Shown: positions 14,859-39,800 of the stretch, one piece after another
How positions within the stretch are numbered: position 1 is the first letter of the stretch
How the letters are laid out: each line of letters opens with the position of its first letter
Origin: Ficedula albicollis
Taxonomy: Eukaryota; Chordata; Aves; Passeriformes; Muscicapidae
NCBI RefSeq assembly: GCF_000247815.1
Contig: NC_021677.1
Coordinates: forward strand, 41,747,358-41,811,357
DNA: 64,000 nucleotides
Direction of reading: 5' to 3'
Translations under genes and position numbers: made by a program
The notes under the pieces: model-generated
Database searches by the model: none
Told to the model about the DNA's origin: nothing
Seen by the model: the letters and a program-made list of their open reading frames with translations, nothing else

Positions 14859-16745
14859 GCTCTTCTCGCAAAAGTCCTATGATTTTCTTATCTCTGGTAC
14901 TCCAGGGCCATTTGACTCCCCATATCCTTTCTGTGGAGAAGATGAGAGCAGGCTGGTGGGTATGATGGGCTGCCTGCTCTGCTTGGCTCTGCTGTGCCCT
15001 GCAGCAGGTGCATGACTGTAGCTGTGCTTGGGTGTTGCGGGCAAGGGGAACTCCTGGGGATGATGCAAGTGATGGGGACAAGCCTTGTCACCATACGTGA
15101 GCACCTGTTGCACTGGAAGGAGGTTGAAACAGTCATGCTTTGCAGAGCCACATGTCTGCTGCTCCACACGTGCCTGGGAAAGCTGCCTTCCTTCCTGGCT
15201 GCAGCAGCAGCTTTCCTCTCATCTCCCACAAAAGCTGCGTGGGCTGCAGAGACAACTGGATGAGTGCCCCAGGGACTGGAGGAGAGTGACTACCTACTCC
15301 CTCTGCTTCCGTGGTGAAAAGCAGCGCCAGGATTGCCCTGCATGGTGTACACCATCAAAAGCTTTCCCTTCCCTTTGATGCACTATTGACTCAAACCAGT
15401 GTGCTGAGTGCTAATCCCTCTGGCACAGTTGGATGCAACAAGCATGGCTGGTTGTGACTGGCACAGTGGCTGCTGGGCCAGCCCCACTTGTGCAACTTGC
15501 TGCTGCCAGCTCCCGTGCTCCCAGGGCAGCGTGATTCATCCAGTCATATGGTGTCACCCAAATCTGCTCACAGGCTGTGCAGAGGTGGGAGGAAAGACTT
15601 GTCAAGGCCAGGATTGGTGTGTGATTATGCTTATGGGCTCCTGCTGCAGTCCAAACCTCACTCTGCTTTTGGCACCAAGCACAGGCAATATAAACGTTTT
15701 ATCTCTGCTCTAGATTTTAGATGCTCTAAAATATTGTGTGTGTTTGTGTGTATATATGTAGTGCTGTAATCCGCTGGTCTCAGGAAGAAGCTTCTGTGCT
15801 TGCAGAGAGGGGAGCTGGGCAGGGCAGGAATGTTTCTTTGCCTCTGCAGCAGAGTCAGCTGTGGTGGATGTTGTGACTCCTTGAAGATGAGGAGGGGTGA
15901 CGGGTGGAGAGGCTGGTGGCAGCCAGGCACCAGGGCATCCCCCAGAGCAGTGTGAAGGAAGGTGCAGGTCTGGACCCAGGAGAAGGGGGTCAACAGGATG
16001 ACCATAGCACTGCCCACTGGCCCTGGGAAGCTGTGTGATGAGGGTGCTTGGTGGGAGGGTGCTCCCAGGTCCCTGTTAGACAGCAGCAGGCTGGAACAGA
16101 GCAGAGCTGTGCCCAGCAGCATGAGTGCCAGGCCCTTGGTAGCCCACCATGTGTGCTCACTCCACATTGCTCAGCAGGCTGATGGGCAGCATTTGTGAGG
16201 AGGGCTGGCTGGAGCTCTGCAGCTGAGAGCAGCTGCACAGGGGCTTGGAATGTGCCTGCTTTCTCTACCAGCTCAGCAGTGACATCCCTGCCATCGCCAG
16301 GTGTGTCATGCTGTCCTGGCCAGGCAAGACACTGGGGTGCAAAGCCATCAGAATTGCCTGGCCCAAAAGGCTTCCTATGCCTTTCATGCACAACCCAACT
16401 CCTCTCCTTGCCAGTCTCCTTCCCTCTGCCCTCAGGTGGAGTTCCCTTGGGTGAACTGGGCTGGCTGCTCCCGTGGCTAACAGTCTCCGCAGCAGGTGGC
16501 TTTATAAAAGGCATCAGATAAACCTCTCACTCTCCTTTTTGCCTCCCACTGCTCCCTGCTCCCCAGACAGTGGAAGGGACTTGGGGAAGAAAGTTTCCAT
16601 ATTTCCATCTGTCTTGTTCCCCATTCCAGGAACCAAAGTGCACCTGGCACCTTGTGGCATTGTGAAAGATGCCTGTGACCATTGTGACAGCTTCAGTCTG
16701 GGCCCTGACCAAGGGCACAGCTACTCCTGGTTTCTGTTCAGGTAT
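14859..16745. other. Noncoding spacer, no gene recognised
   Basis: Mixed GC-rich DNA with a short TG/TA simple repeat near 15,737-15,762. Minus-strand open frames at 15.7-16.5 kb include a hydrophobic run, but without a convincing start, splice pattern or family resemblance I do not call a gene. Confidence 0.4.
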
Positions 16746-17320
16746 CAGGAGATTAGTATTACAAGAGATGGGGCAACTGGGAGACTTTAAAAAATGGTTT
16801 ATTGCCTCATGGCGCCAGCCTCATAGAAGGGTGAGACATTAAAGGTGTTACATCCAATGCCATAATATCAGAAGCTATTTAATTCTTAGTTACAATGCCT
16901 TATGTTAGTTTTTTAGCCAATCACATACTTCTACGAAGCTTGCTAGCACCTTGTTGCGCCAATTAATCGCTTTGCTTTTCATGGCTTTGCCAGGATGTGT
17001 CATTTTTCAACCAGTCATATAACACTTCACAAACTTACATTGATACGTCTTAAACTTCTGGCTAACTTTATAACAGGTTCTATTCTTACTTAACATACTG
17101 CTTTGCATACATAATACATATTTCTGTTTGCGTAAAACACATTTCTACTTAAACTACAAACTTATATTCTTATTTTATATCTGTTTCACTTTTAATGTTC
17201 TAATTCTCCAAGCCTTCTCCAAGGTCTTAGGTCAAACATCTCTTCTTCACAAAGACCTTAAAATCCTCTGTTTGAGCACTGTAACGTGGGTGGCAGAAGA
17301 AGCAATCTGCCTATAATTGC
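16746..17320 (-). mobile_element. Possible LTR-retrotransposon remnant (LTR-like block)
   Basis: The base composition changes abruptly to AT-rich, low-complexity-free sequence between two GC-rich stretches. A minus-strand AATAAA-like signal lies at the left (TTTATT near 16,798), as in an inverted LTR. I could not fix TG...CA ends or a target-site duplication, and no gag or pol frame is present. It is a candidate only. Confidence 0.3.
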
Positions 17321-17749
17321 CTGACATCCCACCACAGTTGCAGCCTTGCTGAGAGGTATTGGCCTTGGTCTTCAATCCAAAGGGGAGCTGCCTCTGCAAA
17401 GCAGGCTGTGCAGGCAATGAGAACCCAGAGATACCCTCTGCAGGGAGGTTCAAACCTTTCCCTAGGTCTGGCTGCTGTCATGTCCCTCAGTCACACAGGC
17501 AGCAGGGGCTGGCAGCTGTTCTCATCTGCATTTATCATCGTTAATTACTTGCAAGTGCAGGGGTTGCTGTGGGGACTGTGAACAGCATGCAGCAGCCCAG
17601 CTTAGAGCAGGGATCTGATGGTACCAGGGTGTCTCTTTACTGTTTTCCTGAAATACTGTTTTTCTGAATGAATGTGTGTGTATGTGAACCCCTTTCCCAC
17701 ATGTCAGCTACCTGGGTGTCCATTCCCTGAAGTCAACCCTGCTTTTGTC

Positions 17750-18040
17750 ATAGTATCATACAAAATTTTGGGTTGAGTTTTAAATGTCTTTTAGTCCAAT
17801 GCCCCTGCAATGAGTGTGGACATCTTCTGCTTGATAAGGTTGCCCATGGCCCTGTCCAACCTGTCCTTGAATGTTTCCAGGGATGGGGCATCTGCCACCT
17901 GTGTGGCACATGTGTTTCACCATCTTCAACTTACAAAATTTCTTTCTTATATCTGGTCTGAATCTACCCTTTTTTATTTTAAAACTATGTCACTACGAGG
18001 TCTATTAAAAAATCTGCTCCTATCTTTATTATAATAAAAA
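17750..18040 (-). mobile_element. CR1 LINE 3' fragment, antisense
   Basis: The plus strand reads the reverse complement of a CR1 3' end. It begins with a decayed TAGTATCATACAAAATTTT and continues with the diagnostic order 'TAGTCCAATGCCCCTGCAATGAG', 'CAACCTGTCCTTGAATG' and 'CCAGGGATGGGGCATCTGCC'. This matches the antisense wording of avian CR1 copies. It is old and diverged. Confidence 0.8.
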
Positions 18041-21000
18041 TCTTTATTATAAGGTCCCTTTCCCATCTCTCTGCTCCCAGCCATCACCTACCAGCAGCCC
18101 AGCAGAGCCCTGCTCTCTGCTTGGGTTGGGCCTGGTCCAGGTAATCCTTTGTGCTGAAGAGTGTTGATTTAAGTTTTATCAGAGGACAAGGGTGCACGAT
18201 GCTCTGGGGAGCTTGCAGCTCCATTAGCTCATGTTTGCTTGGTGCACTGCACACATAAAGTGTGCTGTGAGGGGCTGTGTGCACAGCGGGAGAGTGAAAT
18301 GCAAACCAAATAGGGGTTAGAGCCAACCTGTACTGGCAGCTTAGTCAAATGTGGCAAAACTGGCTGGGGGTGGAATAAATAAATAAATTCTGCTCCGATT
18401 CTTCCTTGCCAGTCTCAGTGTGCTGGCTCCAGCAGCCGCTGGCTTGCACCTGTGTGGAGGAGGCTGGAGAAGAGCTGCTCTCTGCACAGCATCTCCCACG
18501 CACTGGCCCAAACAAATCTCTCTGGCTGCAGATCTCACTGTAAGCACTGTTTGCTCCTGTTGCCTGGGGTTTGGCTTTATTCTGCCAAAGAGCACTGCAG
18601 GCAGTCAGCATTGGTCTGCACAGCATACCTGCAGGAGAAGGGGCTTATGCAGGTGGCTGTTTGGAAGTCCACAACCATTGTCCTGCAGTGAGTCCCAAGG
18701 GGACTGGGATGCCTTCCTGTTCAAAAACTTCATGGTACTTAGTCTGTCCAAGTGCCAAAAACCTGTCCTGCATGATGGTGCTGGGGAAGAAGGGGAGGGC
18801 AGGGAGCTGTGGGTGATGTAGCAGGCACCACAGGGACACATAGCAGGGGAGGGGTGTGTATTGGTTTGGGGCAGCATGACCCTGCACATGGTTTCCTGAA
18901 GGTAGTGGCAACCTGCCAATCCTGAGAGCAGAAAAACTTGCTTAGCTCCCCAAAATGGGATCAGTCTCAGCTTCCTAGTGGGTTATGTTATTTAGATTAA
19001 CAGTGTTGGCAGGACAGGTTGGGAATGGTGAAGCACTGGGCGTAGGAGCAGCAGCTCCAAAGGCGGGCTCATCACTGAGGGGAAGGATCTCACTGCGGGC
19101 TTTGCGTCCCCAGGGCCTGGGTGGGCTCATGGGTTGGCTCTTTCCCCAGCCTTCCTGCCCTGGCTGGCAGTGAGCCTGGCTTTGTACTCCTCACTGAGAG
19201 AGCTGTGCCAGAGCCTACTGATAGGGAAGATGAAGTTTATCTCTACCATTTTAAAGCAGGTTTTTCTTAAGCAGTCATGCACTCACATTCATTTTCTGAT
19301 TGAGTGGGTATGTGTGTGAGATAGAGTAGGATCAATGAAACATGAGTCCTCATGACCTCTCTGAGTGATCATATCTTCATTGGCAATGACAAAACTAATA
19401 TTTGAGCAGGTGTTTTTTACCTGTTAGGGGTCGTCTGCTGTTGCAGAGTGGTCCTTTGCCTCCCAACCTTACTAACCCCAGCCTCCACAGCCCACAGGCC
19501 GTGTTGCTGCTTATGGTATGGTCCTCCTTGTTTGAAAGATTTGCAGCAGGCCAGTAGAACAGGTGGTGTAGGTCCCATGTCCTGCTGGTGATAGGATGGG
19601 GTGTTCTGCTGGTGGGGTTTCTGTCTCATACCCTCACAGGGTGTGGGAACAGCATTCACACCAGTGTCAGTGAGCCCTGCCCAGGGATGCTGCTGCCCCA
19701 CAGGCGCTCACCTCACAGACCACGAGCAGCCTGATCTTCCCTTTGCTTTTTGGACCTTGAGGCCATTAATCTTAAGAGGGAAGGTTGAAGGGAGAGCCAG
19801 GGAGGAATGCCTTGGGCCTCTGTGGGGTTTTGGAGGCCTGTGTCTCTGGTCCCATCCCCTCTGTGCTCATGGGGACAGATGTGGCCCATGGTGTGCCTGT
19901 TCTCCCATGTACCAAGATACAGGAATAGAGAGGCCACCACACCTTACAGTGCCAAATCTGCCGGGATGTGTGCTGAGCTCAGCACAGGCTGCTGCTGAGC
20001 CTTTTCCCATCCTGAGGTACTTGGTTAGTCATGCTGAGTAAGTGGCAGTGGCTCGGGTTTCCTGACCTCCCTGCCACTGCAGTCCTGCAAGGTCAGTCAC
20101 TGCAGTCCTGCAGGGTGGGATGCTGGAGGCTGGCCTGCCTGCCTGCTCCTGTGCACACCAGGGCATGAGCCTGAGCTCCCTGTTACAGCAGCCCTTGATT
20201 TTCTCTGCCACAGCCTGGCCACAATCTCCTTGTAATGGAAGAAGGATGTAGAGGCAGTCAGGTAGCATAGGTGCTTGTTTTCTAGGTCTAGGTCTAGGTC
20301 CTCAGCCTGGCATTTCTGTGTGGCCACAGACTGCTCCATGAGCAGCCCCGTGCCCTGGCTGCCCTCTGGCTAGCTGAAGTCAATAATCCCACCTGTGCCA
20401 GAGTGGGATGCTGAGGCTGGATGAGCACAGGCATGCTAGGAAACCCAGCTTAGTCATCTCAATGCTCTCAAGACTGTTCTGATGTTTTGCTACTCCAGCT
20501 GTCTGTGAATCCCCTAGCAAATGAGTTTGCTGGCAGGATGCTTCAAGGGAAAGACAAATTATGAAAAATTGCATTCGCATAAAAGACATGCCTTGTTTTT
20601 AATTGGAAATCTGATTCTCTGGATTAGTGCCCACCCAACCGGAGAGAAGAAACATATGCTGATGTATCAACAAAACAAAGGGCACTGAATATTCAAGGCA
20701 AAGCTTACACACACTGAAAATGCTTCATAGAAATTATCCAGCAGATCAGTTTCAACGGCAAATCTCATGCAGTCACTGTGCATTCACAGGCCACAAAGAG
20801 GAGAAGGAATTGCTCTACATGTTTTCTGACCTTTTTTCTGACCCTGTTTCAGTATCTTCCCTCTAAGTAAGACCTGTAATGGACAGACCATATATTGAAA
20901 TTTCTGCCTTTATGTTATTGTTTCATTTTTCCCACCTGCAACCCTGTATAGCCCTGTGTTTCTTGACTAGTCCTTTGCTGTCACTTCTCCAGGACAGTGG

Positions 21001-21270
21001 CTGCTCTGAAGGACATCTGTCTGTGGTTGGCATCTAGAGGCCCTGCGTCATTCACAGCTAATGGGAAGCTGTCCTGACACCTTTTAGAGGTGGCACCCAT
21101 CCAGCTCTGTTATTCACAGCAGTATTTGTTCCTTTGACCCCTAAAGGTTGGGAAAGGCACAATGGCAGTGGCATAGCAGGGAACAGGAATTGGTTTGGAG
21201 ATGCTGTGGGTTTTGTTGAGCCTTTCAGATAATACTGCAGAGTGCCATCAACTGAATATTGCAAAATGCT
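18041..21270. other. Noncoding spacer, no gene recognised
   Basis: No exon with recognisable product was found on either strand. The block is moderately GC-rich to about 20,400 and then AT-richer. Short open frames occur at the background rate for this composition. Confidence 0.5.
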
Positions 21271-21380
21271 GAATTTTCTCATTTTTCTCATTTTCTCATG
21301 TGATGTGAAAATTTAGCTGAGGCATGAATTTTCTCATTTTTCTCATTTTCTCATGTTATGTAAAAATTTAGCTTAGGCGT
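21271..21380. repeat. 55-bp tandem duplication, two copies
   Basis: A unit beginning GAATTTTCTCATTTTTCTCA at 21271 recurs at 21326 with a few substitutions (GTGATGTG against GTTATGTA). The unit is itself internally repetitive for TTTTCTCA. Confidence 0.9.
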
Positions 21381-22510
21381 TTCAACGATGACTTTAAGTG
21401 TGACCTGCACTGTCCCTGTGATTTCTCATTCTATATAGCAAAAAACCTACCTCTCCAACCAGAGGGAGCTTGAACATATTCTAGAAATCTGAGTTTAAGC
21501 TGTTCTTGGTGTATGTGAAGACAAATCTCCTCTCACGGTTTCTGCTGCATGCTGTTCCTAGAACATATACATGATTTACTTTTAGCTGGTTGCCCCCAAT
21601 AGTTATTTTAATGGTAATACTGCAGCTATATAATTTGCATAAGCTTTTCTGAGAGCAGCACCATAAAAGGTGAGACTAGCTGGAACAAATGGTCTAGAAA
21701 AGTAGTGATTTGGTTGTTTGGAGGAGAGTTTCTTTGGCTATCTGATGATGAAAGGCACAGCAAAAGGGCAGGAGAGTGGCTTGAGATCACGTTCAGAGGA
21801 GCTGTGATGCACTGATGTTTACAGGCCTGAGCATGACATGATGGCTCCTTTGGACTCCCTTGGAGTTGGAGATGCTTAAGAGAGAGGGGACTGGGTCTTC
21901 AAGTATCTTCTGCTCCTGAAATTTCTCTGTGCAGTCTGCCATTGTACTGGCAGTGCTGTGTGGAGAGGAATGAGCTGGTTGGGCTGGAGGGTGGAGGCTT
22001 GCATTTGGGAGATTTCTGGGCAGGAGAGCTGGGAGCAGGAGATACTAGCACCATCTCCAGGAGGAACCCATTGCCTTTGGCCACCAGGAGCAAAATATCT
22101 GATATGGGAGAGAAAGGGATAGCAGCAAGGACTCGATAGAGAAACACAACTTGTACAGATCCCTGTGAAAATCCCCCTCACCCTGCCATCCCTGACAGGA
22201 TGTTCCTCCTACGAGTGTGAAGCCGGTGCCTAGAAACAAGCTGCAGGATCTTATTGCTGTATAGTGGAGTGGTGGTGATGGAGAAGGGACTTGGAGGTTG
22301 CTAAGGGTCTCCTTGTTTGTTTGCTGATGGTCTAACAGCTCCCTTGGTCAGAGACACACTCTCCTTGTTAACAAAAAGGCAGTGAATTATTTAACAGCTG
22401 AAAATGCCAGATGGCAATGACTCTGCTGCTTACAGGAGGAGGGGAGAGAGAGAGATATGCACATGGTGAGGAACAGATTGAGAGCATTTCCATAGCAAAG
22501 AGCAGACCCT

Positions 22511-22946
22511 GGCTAGAGGTCCTGGTGGCCCAGGTGGCAAACAGGAGGCAGACAAGCCAGGGCAAACAGCAGCTACTTGCCAGAGTAGCCCCCTCACTTC
22601 TTACAGGTCTCTTCATAAGGCCCCTAGTCAGGGGTCATTATCCTGATGGGTCCATGCTGGCCTTTGAAGTGCAGGACTCCCAAACATGGCTGGGAGACAG
22701 ACTGTGAGTGAGGGCACCGCAGGGAGGCGGCTAGAGGTCCTGGTGGCCCAGGTGGCAAACAGGAGGCAGACAAGCCAGGGCAAACAGCAGCTACTTGCCA
22801 GAGTAGCCCCCTCACTTCTTACAGGTCTCTTCATAAGGCCCCTAGTCAGGGGTCATTATCCTGATGGGTCCATGCTGGCCTTTGAAGTGCAGGACTCCCA
22901 AACATGGCTGGGAGACAGACTGTGAGTGAGGGCACTGCAGGGAGGC
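22511..22946. repeat. 218-bp tandem duplication, two copies
   Basis: Bases 22511-22728 and 22729-22946 are almost identical; the only difference I noted is CACCGCAGG against CACTGCAGG near the end. The copies begin with GGCTAGAGGTCCTGGTGGCC. No function is apparent. Confidence 0.95.
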
Positions 22947-24212
22947 TTTGCCAGCCCGTCCATCACTCCACACCTGGTGCAAGTATTACCCCAAGTCTAC
23001 TGGGATTCCCTTTGGAGAAGTACCAGCGTATCTCAAGTGACCTGGCACTTCTTTTGAGAGTCACACTGATGTTCAGCTGTCCTTGCTTGGGCAGTGATGT
23101 CTCCAGACATCATAGTCTGGACAGATGGATGTGTATATGCACAGGGACCTCTGAGGAGAACTGAAGATGCAGCATGGGCAGGTCTGTAGCAGACACTGAA
23201 GCCCATGGCTCAGGTGATGTTGTACCATATGCACAGAAAAAGGGACTGCCATGTGTCTGCATGTCCTGGGGAACTTGGTGCCTGTAGCTCAGCAGCTTCT
23301 GACATCCCTTCAGGGCATCTATGCGAGTAGTCAGATGCCAGCCTAATATTGCAGTGGAGTGAGACTCAAGCTCTCCTGTGCTCGTAGCCTTGGTCCAATC
23401 TTCCCAGCCACTGTTAGGCTTCCAGAGGAGATTTTTCTTTGGGATGGAATTTATGCTTCAGAAATAAAGAAAATAGCAAGGGTTTTCTTTGGTATTTAAT
23501 TTGGAAACTGCAAGCAGCACTCTTAAATTCTTCAACCCTCTTGGAGAACTTGAGTTGTCAGACCTTTTTTATTTTTCTTTATTTTTTTTTGTGTCAACTC
23601 TTGTGTTTGAAAATCTCCCTCCTTCTCCCTCCTAAGCTTTTTCTTCCCCTGGATGAGGAGATTAAAGAGAGTCAGTCTCTCAGGTATGCAGTGTATGTCA
23701 GCTACTTCAACAGCACTCTTGTCCTGCCCACTGTGGTCAGCTGTGGGTTGGGGGTGTCCATCTGGCTGTGGGGAGAGAAGCAGGTGCAGCCCAAGCAGCC
23801 CAGTTGACAATATTATCATTGATGCTTTTTTCAGAAATTCAAACAAATGCTTCAGCTTCTCGTTCCTGCCTGCTGACAACACCAGGATGGCCATGACTCT
23901 ACCCAGCTTCCTGGACTGAGGGGCAGAGGTGGTGAGAAACCTGTCTCAGGTATGAGAGAGACAACCAAATAGCATGGGGTTTAGTGGGGTGGGGAAAGGG
24001 AGGGAAGTAGCTGTGAGATTTCTTCAGCAACACCCTTTGCTTTGTGTCCAACCACCTCTCCCTGAGAGAGACTGGGTCTGAGGCCATCAGCCAGTCCTCT
24101 CCCCTCCCTACCCTTAAATGAGCTCCTCAGATCTTGATGGAAGAGAGCTGGAACAGCCACATCCCCTTTTCAAGCAAGGGCTTCTCCGTGCACACTCCTG
24201 CCTGTGTTGCAG
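22947..24212. other. Sequence upstream of the TMEM63C start-codon exon
   Basis: No exon is recognised. The segment ends with a good polypyrimidine tract and acceptor (CTCCTGCCTGTGTTGCAG) at 24212. The ATG exon is therefore spliced to an upstream noncoding exon and is not itself the transcription start. Confidence 0.6.
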
Positions 24213-24221
24213 GGTGGGACG
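24213..24221 (+). other. TMEM63C: TMEM63C 5'UTR part of the start-codon exon
   Basis: Nine bases (GGTGGGACG) lie between the acceptor at 24212 and the ATG at 24222. The ATG is chosen because it opens the frame that runs to the exon end in phase 0 and joins exon 2 in frame. A second in-frame ATG six codons later is a possible alternative. Confidence 0.75.
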
Positions 24222-37929
<13,708 letters not shown>

Positions 37930-39800
37930 ACAGGCTGAGAACAGACTGTGCTGAGAGGGAGGACGTGCCCTGGGGCAGGAAGGAGCCTTCCCTGCATGGT
38001 GGGGGCACCTCGCTGATGGGGCAGGGGATGGCAGGACTGATGTGAGGGAGAGACCCACTGCATGGGCAGCAGGCTCTGATGGTCCCTCCCGCTGCCTGCA
38101 CTGGCTGAGCCCCCTGGTGTCCCCCTGTCCCCACCTGCCTCCTCCAGCACAACATGGGGAAGAGGGGGTGCAGCACTATAGGGAGAGGGTCTCTCTCAGA
38201 GGCCATGTTTTTAGGGGCAGGAGGAAGGCCCTGGTCCCTCTGAGAGGAAGAAGCAGCCCAGACAGCCCAGATGAATGTGCCTGCCACCATGCTGTCCTCT
38301 GGGTCCTGAATGGCAGGGGACAGCCACCCCAAACCCTTGCATCTCACCCCATCCACCACTGCTCAGGCAGCTGTCCTGCTGCCTCCCCTGCTGCTGGCCT
38401 GCAGGCAGCCACCTGCCCCTGCTTTGCCCGTTTTAGCAGGGACTGCTGACATGTGTGTGCTTTGGTGGAGGAGGTGAGTGTCCCTGCATCTGCCACCAGA
38501 GCTCCTACATGACCACCAGCAGCCCTGCACCAAGGCAGGCATCAAATGCAAGCCCAGCTCTTCCTCAACCTCCCACCCCATCCCCCCATCTTGCTGCACA
38601 ATATCGTGCCCTTGGGCTCTTGGGAAGAAGTGGGAGGTCAAGAGACAAGTGTGTTTGATGGCTTTGAGGACAGCTCCCTGTCACTCCTCTTCTTTGGCAG
38701 CACACCATTGTGCTCATGCTCTCACTGGGGCTGCCCATGGGACTCAGAATAACTCTGTCCTAATGCAACAGAACAGGGGGGACAGGTAGACACTGGCAGG
38801 ACCTGGACTTCCATGTCCTCCTGGTCCACCACATCCTGCCTGCCCTTGTCCACAAGCTGCAGCTGTGGGATGCTCTCCCAGTAGTCACACTGCCTCTCGA
38901 GCGTGAGTCCTGCTGTGATTAGTGTAAATGCGCCATTACCTGCCCAGACAGCATCCCTGGAGTTTTCCAGCTAATCCAGAGTACCTGTGGTGGCCCCTGG
39001 GGATGAAGGCTTATCCTTATCCTGCTCAGCTCCCACCATAGCCCCCCCGGGCATGCTGGCTCCTCACTCAGCCCTGCTTTGACCTCAGGGCTGATTTTCC
39101 TGTCCCTGATTCTCCTGCTAGCTTCAGAGCAACTAGAGTTACCACCGTCCCAGGGAAGGGAGGGAAGTGCAGCTGTGCCAGCCCCAGGGCTGCTGGCATG
39201 GGGAGTGCTATTGTGCAAAGGCAGATGCTCAGCCACAGCCCTGGTCAGTATTGGTAGTGCACTGGGAGGAGGGGTAATGTGCCAGTTCTGGGCTGGGGGG
39301 GAGGTTTAAAGGCAGCCCAGCAGTGAGAGCATCAAGGGGACCCTTAGGACATTCCTGTGGGGCTGGTGGGTCTCAGCTCGGGGCTGGCAGTCCCAAGACC
39401 CCTGTCCCACCCTGCTCCTGCATGCTGGGGCGGTGGCTGTGGTGCACTAGCCACAGAGTGGTTGCCTCGGGGGAGCTTTGAGCTCAGACACACCCTTCCA
39501 ATCCCAAAAAAGCTCCCCGGGGGGTTTGTGGCCTCCTGCCCAGGTGCCCCCGTGGCTGCTCACAGCTCAGCTGGTCCCCTCACTGCCTGCTCCAGAGGCA
39601 GCCCCAGGCAGGGCATGGGGATTTTGGTGGCCTCTCTGAGGGTAGAAGCAAGTGCCTGCTAGTGGCACTGCGTCCTTGGGAGCTCGGGCTGCTGGTCTGA
39701 TTGCCCTTGGCTGCCCCACTGTAGGAATGTGCCAGAGGTCTGTACCTTCTCGTGATTTATTGCTATGACCGTGCCTTGAATAAAATGACTTCACCCAGCT
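37930..39800 (+). other. TMEM63C: TMEM63C 3' untranslated region
   Basis: No further exon follows the TGA at 37927-37929. The first good poly(A) signal is AATAAA at 39779-39784 (context CTTGAATAAAATGAC), giving a 3'UTR of about 1.87 kb. No conserved element can be recognised by eye. Confidence 0.7.
39779..39784 (+). terminator. TMEM63C: AATAAA polyadenylation signal for TMEM63C
   Basis: This is a canonical hexamer in the right orientation with a T/G-containing stretch downstream. Further AATAAA hexamers near 41,513 and 41,559 could serve longer transcripts. Confidence 0.65.

Noticed and set aside
12880..15081. 733-codon minus-strand open frame with two 293-residue repeats
   Set aside because: The length is explained by an in-frame 879-bp DNA duplication. 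There is no domain, no splice or promoter context, and the residue mix is typical of GC-rich noncoding DNA.
15658..16514. Minus-strand frames with a hydrophobic segment (LALMLLGTALLCSSLLL)
   Set aside because: There is no convincing splice structure, start context or family match; GC-rich leucine-codon bias explains the hydrophobic run.
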